From: CAVPGH01 sp046726955
Lineage (GTDB): Bacteria; Acidobacteriota; Vicinamibacteria; Fen-336
Direction: 5' to 3'
Assembly (NCBI GenBank): GCA_046726955.1
Contig: JBKPBQ010000601.1
Span: 1-10,500, forward strand
Length of the DNA: 10,500 bases
Shown: positions 1 to 5,600 of the stretch, one piece after another
How positions within the stretch are numbered: the stretch's first letter is position 1
Layout: every line of letters starts with the position of its first letter
Program-made: the position numbers and the translations under genes
Notes under the pieces: generated by a model
Seen by the model: only the letters and a program-made list of their open reading frames with translations
The model's database searches: none
What the model was told of the DNA's origin: nothing

Positions 1-56
1 GACGTCAAGTCGCTGTCGACGAAGAGAACGGTAGGGAGACGCAGCTCTTCGGTCAC
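1..56 (-). CDS. Probable response regulator, N-terminal fragment (runs off window)
   Basis: Only the first 18 codons are in the window. They read from a GTG at 56 toward position 1 and give MTEELRLPTVLFVDSDLT. This resembles the first beta strand and acidic corner of a CheY-like receiver domain, where the usual pattern is a hydrophobic strand followed by Asp-Asp. Here the pair is D14-S15 followed by D16, so the second acidic position may be substituted. The GTG overlaps the kinase TGA stop by 4 bases, a typical translational-coupling arrangement, so this is probably the next gene of the kinase operon. The phosphorylatable Asp and any output domain are outside the window. The call rests on a short motif and on context, so it is tentative. 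Confidence 0.5.
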   Translation of the reverse strand, partial: MTEELRLPTVLFVDSDLT

Positions 57-1342
57 GGGCGGCCCTGCGGGGGAAGCGAGGCGAGCGCGCGGTCGAGGTC
101 GATTCCCATCTGGAGAGCAGTCTGCGGGCGATCCTCCGCACGCTTCGCCAGCGCCCTCGCCACGAGCGCCCCGACGGCCTCGGGGAGCGGGCCGTGAGGG
201 CTCACGAGTGTGGGGAGGGGATGGGTGATGTGCGCGGAGACGATGTCCATCACCGTCTCCCCCTCGTAGGGAGGACGGCCGGCGATCATGCGGAAGAGGA
301 TGCAGCCGAGCGCGTAGATGTCGGTCCGCTCGTCCGTGGTCTGGCCGCGCGCCTGCTCGGGCGACATGTAGTACGGCGTGCCGAGCACGACTCCGTGCTG
401 GGTCGCGGTGGAGTCGGGCAGCGGAGACATGACCTTCGCGGCGCCGAAGTCGCCGATCTTGACCTGGTCGTCCGGCTCGAGGAAGACGTTCGACGGCTTG
501 AGGTCGCGGTGGATGACACCCCTCACGTGGGCGGCGGCGAGGGCGGCGACCATGCGCCGGGCGATCACGAGCGCGCGCCGCGGAGGCAGGGCGCCCGCGG
601 CGAGGACGGCCTCGAGCGTCTCGGACTCCACGAGCTCCATCACGAGGTAGGCGCCTCCGGTGGGGAGCCGTCCGAAGTCCGTGATGTTCACGATGCCGGG
701 GTGGTTGGCGAGGCTCGCGGCCCGTCCCTCGCGGACGAACTGCGAGGCGAGGCGGGGATCGGCCGCGAGCTCCTGGTGAAGGACCTTGATGGCCACCGTG
801 CGGCCCGTTTCGTCGTGGCGCGCGCGGTAGACGATCCCCATGCCTCCGCGTCCGAGCTCGCCGAGGATCGTGTAGGACTTCACCCGCCGGAGCGGCTCGT
901 CGCGGGGCTGCGCCGCCTGCGCCGCCTGGAGGTCGGCGGAGTCGGAGAGGCGGCGGACCTCGACGCTCGTGCCGAGGGGCGAGCGATCGAGCTGCACCAG
1001 GAACTCCGTGGCCTGGTTCGCGCTCTGCAGGCGGACGAGGCCGATGCGCGGACCGTCGCCCCAGGGGTCGAGCCCGGCCAGGATGCCGAGCCGGACGGCG
1101 AGCGCCGTCCCCAGCCGCGCGTCCACGGAGAACGTCTTGCCCTGGGCGTCGGCGAGCGTCACGAGGTGCCGGCTCGACTCGGGGCGGATCTGCAGCGTGA
1201 CCGAGCGGCGCCGGGCCGCCGCCGCGAGGAGCAGGTCCGCGAGGTCCACGGCCGAGACCTCGGTCGGCGGGGGCGCGGTCGGGGAGGGTCCGGCCGCGGC
1301 CTCTCTGCCTTCGACCGTCCGGTCCTCGGGCGGGGCGCTCAT
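53..1342 (-). CDS. Ser/Thr protein kinase (Hanks type) with GspE/PilB-like N-terminal module
   Basis: A 429-residue cytoplasmic eukaryotic-like protein kinase that phosphorylates Ser/Thr on unknown targets. Residues 1-30 are a Pro/Ala-rich tail. Residues 31-133 look like the N-terminal, PAS-like subdomain of type II secretion/type IV pilus ATPases: an opening LADLLLAAAARRRSVTLQIRPE, then RLGILAGLD, then a closing stretch ending GTSVEVRRL. Residues 157-421 form the kinase domain: glycine loop GRGGMG (164-169), K186 in VAIK, alpha-C E205, catalytic HRD (278-280) with K282 and N285, DFG (298-300), SPE in place of APE (327-329), D341 and R405. All catalytic residues are present. There is no transmembrane segment and no PASTA repeat. 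The ATG at 1342 is preferred over the GTG at 1348 because a GAGGG lies 5 bases before it. A response regulator probably follows with a 4-base overlap. The kinase call is secure; the N-terminal resemblance is my reading by eye. Confidence 0.93.
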   Translation of the reverse strand: MSAPPEDRTVEGREAAAGPSPTAPPPTEVSAVDLADLLLAAAARRRSVTLQIRPESSRHLVTLADAQGKTFSVDARLGTALAVRLGILAGLDPWGDGPRIGLVRLQSANQATEFLVQLDRSPLGTSVEVRRLSDSADLQAAQAAQPRDEPLRRVKSYTILGELGRGGMGIVYRARHDETGRTVAIKVLHQELAADPRLASQFVREGRAASLANHPGIVNITDFGRLPTGGAYLVMELVESETLEAVLAAGALPPRRALVIARRMVAALAAAHVRGVIHRDLKPSNVFLEPDDQVKIGDFGAAKVMSPLPDSTATQHGVVLGTPYYMSPEQARGQTTDERTDIYALGCILFRMIAGRPPYEGETVMDIVSAHITHPLPTLVSPHGPLPEAVGALVARALAKRAEDRPQTALQMGIDLDRALASLPPQGRP

Positions 1343-1353
1343 CGCCACCCTCT

Positions 1354-1382
1354 ACTATGGGGCCAGCCGCGAGCCTCCGCAA
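1354..1382 (-). promoter_or_regulatory. Candidate promoter for the kinase gene
   Basis: On the minus strand a TTGCGG (1377-1382) and a CATAGT (1354-1359) are separated by exactly 17 bases in the 55-base gap before the kinase. The -10 matches the consensus at 4 of 6 positions and the -35 at 3 of 6. The -10 ends 11 bases before the ATG and 5 bases before the upstream GTG, so any leader would be very short. The kinase may instead be read from the gene upstream. Confidence 0.3.
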
Positions 1383-1397
1383 AACGCTCGCCCCGAG

Positions 1398-2252
1398 TCA
1401 CCGAGGGGGCTCCCCGGGCGCGCGCTTCGCGCCGAGCGGCAGGTAGCGCAGCCGGCGCGGTTGCAGCAGCCGCTTCTCCAGCGGCTCCAGGTCCTCGCGG
1501 CCTTTCGGCAGGTCCTTCTCCACGCGCCCGTCCGGAAAGACCGTGATCGTGCTCTCGACGTGGAAGGGCCCCTTGGCGGCCCGGGCCCGCGCGACCTGCA
1601 GGCCGTCGGGCGAGAGCGTCATGCGGTTCCATTGGACCGCGCCTTCGCCCACGAGGTCGAACAGGAACCCCATGAAACCCTCGGTGGGCCTTCCCCGGAG
1701 CCCGTCGATCTCGTCGTAGGCCACCAAGTCGCCGTAGTCGAGGAGCCGGTACACGATTACGTGCTCGTTGGTGACCCGCAAGTGGGGGATGGCCAGCGTG
1801 TCGTCGTACGAGTAGCGATCCTTGCCGCCCTTGGCGAGCGGCCAGCCGATCCGGACGTTGGCGGCGAGCCTGGGGGAAGGACCTTCCGTCGCGCGCTCGA
1901 TCACGCGGTCGGGGCGGGCGTCCGCTTCGACGTCCTGGCGATAGTCGCGGGCGAGTCGTATGAAGAGGGGCGCCGCCTCGGCCGCGAGGCCGGTCCGCTC
2001 CAGGTACGCGGCGAACCAGTCCTCGTGGCCGGCGAACAGGAACGCATCCTCGGGCCCGCGGCCCGACTGGAGCAGCTCGATCAGAACCTCGGCCTGGAAT
2101 CGAGGTCCGTTCGTGGTGGCGGTGAGGTCGTAGCCCTGCCGGTTGCGCATCGCCGCGAGGATCTCGGCCTTGGAGACGACGCGCGCGCCCGACGCGGTGG
2201 TGGCCGTCGTCGCGGGGGCGAGGGAGACGAGGAGCGCGGCGAGGCTCAGCAC
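1398..2252 (-). CDS. Exported protein of unknown function
   Basis: A 284-residue protein I do not recognise. Residues 1-20 form a short hydrophobic, Ala/Thr-rich leader (MLSLAALLVSLAPATTATTA) that looks like a signal peptide or N-terminal anchor, but its n-region has no basic residue. The mature part is soluble with no further membrane segment. Landmarks are a helical, Ala/Glu-rich stretch (52-106), a central aromatic segment with DRYSYDDTLAIPH (145-157) and VIVYRLLDYGDLVAYDEIDG (165-184), and a beta-rich end with FPDGRVEKDLP (239-249). The GTG at 2252 is the only plausible start before an in-frame stop at 2304-2306. It has no Shine-Dalgarno sequence, but a TATCAT lies 9 bases upstream, which would suit a leaderless message. 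It lies 55 bases before the kinase on the same strand and may be co-transcribed with it. I cannot name a catalytic site. Confidence 0.7.
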   Translation of the reverse strand: MLSLAALLVSLAPATTATTASGARVVSKAEILAAMRNRQGYDLTATTNGPRFQAEVLIELLQSGRGPEDAFLFAGHEDWFAAYLERTGLAAEAAPLFIRLARDYRQDVEADARPDRVIERATEGPSPRLAANVRIGWPLAKGGKDRYSYDDTLAIPHLRVTNEHVIVYRLLDYGDLVAYDEIDGLRGRPTEGFMGFLFDLVGEGAVQWNRMTLSPDGLQVARARAAKGPFHVESTITVFPDGRVEKDLPKGREDLEPLEKRLLQPRRLRYLPLGAKRAPGEPPR

Positions 2253-2260
2253 GCTGCCGG

Positions 2261-2267
2261 TATGATA
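2261..2267. promoter_or_regulatory. Symmetric -10 element between divergent genes
   Basis: TATGATA reads as TATGAT on the plus strand and TATCAT on the minus strand, each matching the -10 consensus at 5 of 6 positions. It lies in the 53-base gap between the exported protein (minus) and the aldolase (plus), so one site could fire both ways. On the plus side a GGAGAGGA (2289-2296) lies 9 bases before the aldolase ATG. I find no convincing -35 on either strand. Confidence 0.3.
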
Positions 2268-2305
2268 GGCGACCCGGAGGCGGTCCCCGGAGAGGAACCC
2301 CGCTC

Positions 2306-3655
2306 ATGACCACGATCAAGACTTCGCTGCGGGACGAGGCCACGCGCCCCATTCTCGGCCGCCTGAAGAGGGCGAACGCCGCCTTCGCTCGCGACTACCC
2401 GGGCGATCCCGTGGGCCGCCAGCCCGTGCACACCGTCTACGGCGGAGCGCAGCTCTTCAAGGCCGACTCCGCGGTCCGGCTCGGCGAGCTCGCGCTAAAG
2501 GCCCTGCGCGAGTACGCGCCGGGGCCGCGGGTGTTCGCGGACGTGCTGGGTCTGGGTTCCCTCGCCCCCACCGTCCACGCCCGGGTAATGAAGAAGCTGG
2601 AGACGGAGCCAGTGGAGGACTTCCGGATCGACTTCGAGGACGGCTACGGCAACCGCCCGGACGCCGAAGAGGACGGCGACGCCGTGCGGACCGCGGAGGA
2701 GGTCGCGCGGGGGATGGAGGCGGGCTCGCTGCCGCCGTTCATTGGCATCCGGATCAAGCCGCTCTCCGGCGAGCTCTACCCGCGAGCCCTTCGCACGCTG
2801 GACGTCTTCGTGACGACACTCGCCGCGCGCACCGGAGGAAAGCTGCCCCCGGCCTTCGTGATCACGATCCCCAAGGTCACGATCGCGGCGCAGGTGCAGG
2901 CGGCGGCTGAGCTCTCTACCCTCCTGGAGAAGCGCACGAAGCTCTTGCCGGGGACGCTGCGCCTCGAGCTGATGGTGGAGACGACACCCGCCGTCATCAA
3001 CCGACAGGGGCAGGCGGGCCTGCGCGCGCTCGTGGAGGCGGGACAGGGGCGCTGCCAGGGCGTCCATTTCGGCACCTACGACTACACCGCGGCGTGCAAT
3101 ATCACCGCCGCCCACCAGACCATGACGCACCCCGCCTGCGACTTCGCGAAGCACGTGATGCAGGTGACCATGGCAGGCACCGGGATGACGCTCTCCGACG
3201 GCGCGACGAACATCATGCCGGTGCCGCCGAACCGGCCCGCGCCCGGCGGCGCCCTGACCGAGGCGCAGGTGCGCGAGAACCGCGCGGCCGTCCACCGCGC
3301 CTGGCGGCTTCACTTCGACCACGTGCAGCACTCCCTGCGCAACGCCTACTACCAGGGATGGGACCTCCACCCCGCGCAGCTTCCCACCCGCTACGCCGCG
3401 GTCTACAGCTTCTTCCTGGACGGGCTGGACGTGGCGTCCCGCCGGTTGAAGGCCTTCACGGAGAAGGCGGCCCAGGCCACGCTGCTGGGCGACGTGTTCG
3501 ACGACGCGGCGACGGGCCAGGGTCTCCTGAACTACTTCCTGCGCGGGATCAACTGCGGCGCCATCACCGCCGAGGAGGCGCTGCGCACCGGGCTCACCCT
3601 CGAGGAGATCCGCGGCCGATCGTTCCTGAAGATCCTGCTCGCGCGCCGGAGCTGA
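2306..3655 (+). CDS. HpcH/HpaI aldolase/citrate lyase superfamily protein
   Basis: A 449-residue enzyme of the CitE-like TIM-barrel superfamily, which makes or breaks C-C bonds between a pyruvate- or acetyl-type unit and an aldehyde such as glyoxylate. Family-like landmarks are IDFEDGYG (108-115), R149 in GIRIKP, a metal-ligand Glu E225 in LMVETTP, a second acidic ligand D259 in HFGTYDYT, and GWDLHPAQLPTRY (351-363), which matches the HP-Q signature near the C-terminus. It is longer than CitE or HpcH proteins (about 250-300 residues); I think it belongs to the long subgroup labelled DUF6986 or loosely 'phosphoenolpyruvate kinase', but I could not check this. The ATG has a GGAGAGGA 9 bases upstream. 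It lies near purine-degradation genes, whose end product is glyoxylate, so a malate-synthase-like or glyoxylate-aldolase role is plausible but inferred. Its stop is one base from the stop of the convergent gene. Confidence 0.88.
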   Translation: MTTIKTSLRDEATRPILGRLKRANAAFARDYPGDPVGRQPVHTVYGGAQLFKADSAVRLGELALKALREYAPGPRVFADVLGLGSLAPTVHARVMKKLETEPVEDFRIDFEDGYGNRPDAEEDGDAVRTAEEVARGMEAGSLPPFIGIRIKPLSGELYPRALRTLDVFVTTLAARTGGKLPPAFVITIPKVTIAAQVQAAAELSTLLEKRTKLLPGTLRLELMVETTPAVINRQGQAGLRALVEAGQGRCQGVHFGTYDYTAACNITAAHQTMTHPACDFAKHVMQVTMAGTGMTLSDGATNIMPVPPNRPAPGGALTEAQVRENRAAVHRAWRLHFDHVQHSLRNAYYQGWDLHPAQLPTRYAAVYSFFLDGLDVASRRLKAFTEKAAQATLLGDVFDDAATGQGLLNYFLRGINCGAITAEEALRTGLTLEEIRGRSFLKILLARRS

Positions 3656-3656
3656 C

Positions 3657-4391
3657 TCAGGCTTTCTCCGCCCGGTAGTCGCGCGAGAGCGCCGCTTCCT
3701 CCGCGACCATGACGTGGCTGTTCTTCCAGCAGTGGGGACAGGCCACGGCCACCGTCTCCTGCGCCGAGCTCTCGCTCGCCTCGTAGACCACGACGAAGGC
3801 GCCGCCGCAGTGCTGGCACGCGTAGCGGTCGTGGCGCTCGCCGGATGTCTGGGAAGAGGAGGGCCCGCGCGTCGGGGCGAGCGGAGCGCGGCTCTGGGGG
3901 GCGGGCGACGCGGTCGTCCGCGCAGTAGGGGCGACGACGGGAGCCGTTCGCGTCGGCGGCAGCGGTGCGCGCGGCGACGCGGCGGGAGCGGCCACAGGGC
4001 GGGCGGACGGCGGGAGAGGGGCGTGAGCCGGCGACGCGGAGGCCGGCGACGGAGGGGAAGCCGTCGTCCGCGAAGCGGTGACGGTCGGTGGTGCGGGAGC
4101 GCGCGGGACGGCGGTCGGGCTCGCGCTCGGCGGCGGAGGCTTCGGCCCTCCGGCGGGCGCGGCCGGCCGCGGAAGCATCTCCAGGATCGCCTGCTTGATG
4201 CCGCCGTCCGGGACGACCGTCGTCTTGTGCTTGACGTCGGGACCGTCGACGGTCAGCGACCACTGCCGTCCGATCTTCACGAGCGAGACGGTCCACGATC
4301 CCGCGGCCTGGCCCAGCGCGGACTTGACCGCCGCCTCCGCCGGCTCCCGTTCCTCCTTCGGGCAGCCGGCACACATGATCTTGACGGGCAT
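3657..4391 (-). CDS. Zinc-ribbon protein with long Pro/Ala/Ser linker, function unknown
   Basis: A 244-residue protein in three parts. Residues 1-73 form a small folded domain that begins with a C7-x-x-C10 pair and contains a beta-like stretch WTVSLVKIGRQWSLTVDG (33-50). Residues 74-187 are a low-complexity linker of mostly Pro, Ala, Ser, Thr and Arg, likely disordered. Residues 190-226 carry a C192-x-x-C195 / C218-x-x-C221 knuckle pair typical of a zinc ribbon, followed by a short charged tail. There is no signal peptide or membrane segment, so it is probably cytoplasmic. Zinc ribbons of this kind bind DNA, RNA or proteins; nothing here shows which. The ATG has no clear Shine-Dalgarno, and a CATAAT ends 7 bases before it. 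It converges on the aldolase gene and diverges from puuD. I do not recognise the N-terminal domain. Confidence 0.75.
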   Translation of the reverse strand: MPVKIMCAGCPKEEREPAEAAVKSALGQAAGSWTVSLVKIGRQWSLTVDGPDVKHKTTVVPDGGIKQAILEMLPRPAAPAGGPKPPPPSASPTAVPRAPAPPTVTASRTTASPPSPASASPAHAPLPPSARPVAAPAASPRAPLPPTRTAPVVAPTARTTASPAPQSRAPLAPTRGPSSSQTSGERHDRYACQHCGGAFVVVYEASESSAQETVAVACPHCWKNSHVMVAEEAALSRDYRAEKA

Positions 4392-4398
4392 CTGCCTG

Positions 4399-4404
4399 AT
4401 TATG
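4399..4404 (-). promoter_or_regulatory. Candidate -10 element for the zinc-ribbon gene
   Basis: CATAAT on the minus strand matches the -10 consensus at 5 of 6 positions and ends 7 bases before the ATG at 4391, so transcription would start at or beside the start codon. No -35 match is visible at 16-18 bases. The rest of the 68-base gap to puuD is GC-rich with no clear plus-strand promoter. Confidence 0.28.
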
Positions 4405-4459
4405 TCCCGAGCGGCCGCGGTTTCGCCCGTCGAGTTGTGGTAGCGTGCCCCCGCCCGCC

Positions 4460-5272
4460 ATGGACGCGACGCTGAGCGAGTGGACGAACCTCCTCGTGCG
4501 CTGGTTCCACGTCATGGCCGCGATCCTCTGGATCGGCCAGACCTGGCTCTTCACCTGGTTCGAGGCGCACTTCACGCCGACCGATCCGCCCCGGCCGAAC
4601 GTGGCGGGCGAGCTGTGGATGGTGCACAGCGGCGGCTTCTACCTCGTGCAGAAGCAGAAGGTCCCCGAGATCCTGCCCCGCACGCTCCACTGGTTCCGCT
4701 ACGAGGCGGCGTTCACCTGGCTGAGCGGGCTCGTCCTGCTCGTCGTCGTGTACTACGCGGGAGGGATCCTCCGCGACGAGCGCGTCTCCTCGATCGGGGA
4801 AGGGGCGGCGATCGCGCTCGGCCTGGGACTCCTCCCCGTGGCCTGGGTCGTCTACGACCTGCTCTGCCGCTCGCCGCTCGGCAAGAGCGAGATCGCGACC
4901 GCCGCCGCCGGATTCGTCCTGATCATGGCCGTCGCCTGGGGGCTGCTGCACACGCTGAGCGCGCGCGCCGCCTACATCCACGTGGGGGCGATGCTGGGGA
5001 CGCTCATGGTCGTCAACGTCTGGGAGCGCATCCTCCCCGCGCAGCGCCGCATGGTGGCCGTGGCGCGCGAGGGAGGCGCTCCGCTCCCGGGGCTCGCCGA
5101 GCAGGCGAAGCTGCGCTCCAAGCACAACACCTTCATGGTGGTTCCGCTGCTCTTCATCATGCTGAGCAGCCATTTTCCGACCGTCTCCTACGGCCACGAG
5201 CACGCCTGGCTTCGCCTCGGACTCTTCGTGCTCCTCGGCTGGGGGGCGGCGAAGATCGCGCGGGGTCTCTGA
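4460..5272 (+). CDS. puuD: Membrane urate hydroxylase, PuuD type, without cytochrome c domain
   Basis: A 270-residue integral membrane protein matching the urate-oxidase N-terminal (PuuD) family, which oxidises urate to 5-hydroxyisourate and passes electrons to the respiratory chain instead of to oxygen directly. About seven hydrophobic segments are visible (roughly 10-34, 82-100, 115-134, 147-166, 170-190, 222-240, 248-266). Family landmarks are LLVRWFHVMAAILWIGQTW near the N-terminus, HSGGFYLVQK (56-65), LHWFRYEAAFTW (76-87) and the hallmark KLRSKHNTFMVVPLLFIMLS (217-236). Several His residues in these segments could bind haem. Most characterised PuuD proteins continue into a C-terminal cytochrome c domain; this one stops just after the last helix and has no CxxCH. 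I chose the ATG at 4460 over a GTG at 4445 because family members begin about seven residues before the LLLRW helix. UraH, UraD and allantoicase are encoded nearby on the other strand. Confidence 0.9.
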   Translation: MDATLSEWTNLLVRWFHVMAAILWIGQTWLFTWFEAHFTPTDPPRPNVAGELWMVHSGGFYLVQKQKVPEILPRTLHWFRYEAAFTWLSGLVLLVVVYYAGGILRDERVSSIGEGAAIALGLGLLPVAWVVYDLLCRSPLGKSEIATAAAGFVLIMAVAWGLLHTLSARAAYIHVGAMLGTLMVVNVWERILPAQRRMVAVAREGGAPLPGLAEQAKLRSKHNTFMVVPLLFIMLSSHFPTVSYGHEHAWLRLGLFVLLGWGAAKIARGL

Positions 5273-5280
5273 CGTGGCCG

Positions 5281-5285
5281 GGAGG
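5281..5285 (+). promoter_or_regulatory. Shine-Dalgarno GGAGG upstream of ATG 5291
   Basis: GGAGG lies 5 bases before an ATG at 5291 and 8 bases after the puuD stop. This is the best ribosome site in the area, but the frame it opens ends at a TGA at 5435-5437, while the PilZ-like sequence continues in a different frame. It marks the likely original start of the small gene downstream of puuD. Confidence 0.45.
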
Positions 5286-5349
5286 GGGCGATGGACCAGG
5301 AGCTGAGGATCGAGCTGCACTCCACCGCCTGCTCGTGCCGGGGCGGGGC

Positions 5350-5586
5350 GTGGGCGATGGCCGGCGGGGCGTCCAGTTCGCCAAGGGCGGCGCTCTCGTG
5401 CGCTCGCGCATGGCCGTGGAGAAGGGCGACGTGCTGAGCTTCGAGGTGAAGGACTACAAGACGCGGGCCGAGGTGATGTACGTCTCGACCTCCTCGGGTG
5501 ACGGAATCCTGCGCCTCGGCCTCCGCTTCCTGGACGCGCCCCTGCCCGACCGGCTCATCCCCACCGACGCGAATCCGCTCCCGTAA
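5350..5586 (+). CDS. PilZ-like domain protein, N-terminus apparently frameshifted
   Basis: The readable C-terminal part has 78 residues if counted from a GTG at 5350; an ATG at 5410 would give 58. It resembles the second half of a PilZ domain, a c-di-GMP-binding beta barrel: KGGALVRSRMAVEKGDVLSF, then AEVMYV, then ILRLGLRFLDAPLPD. The N-terminal RxxxR c-di-GMP-binding motif is not seen. A good Shine-Dalgarno and ATG at 5291 open a different frame (MDQELRIELHSTACSCRGGA), which stops at 5435. Joining the two needs a -1 shift, as from one base lost in the G-rich stretch around 5338-5349. It may therefore be a pseudogene, a sequencing error, or a short protein with a GTG start. It follows puuD by 18 bases (from the 5291 start) and converges on the deacetylase gene. 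A link to purine breakdown is not evident. Confidence 0.5.
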   Translation: MGDGRRGVQFAKGGALVRSRMAVEKGDVLSFEVKDYKTRAEVMYVSTSSGDGILRLGLRFLDAPLPDRLIPTDANPLP

Positions 5587-5600
5587 CGTTCCCGGCGCTC

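Noticed and set aside
194..1546. Plus-strand open frame of 450 codons opposite the kinase
   Set aside because: Antisense to a kinase with all catalytic motifs; Arg/Gly-rich composition typical of high-GC shadows.
4445..4459. GTG at 4445 as the puuD start
   Set aside because: It would add MPPPA before the family-like MDATLSEW start; neither site has a Shine-Dalgarno, so family alignment decides for 4460.
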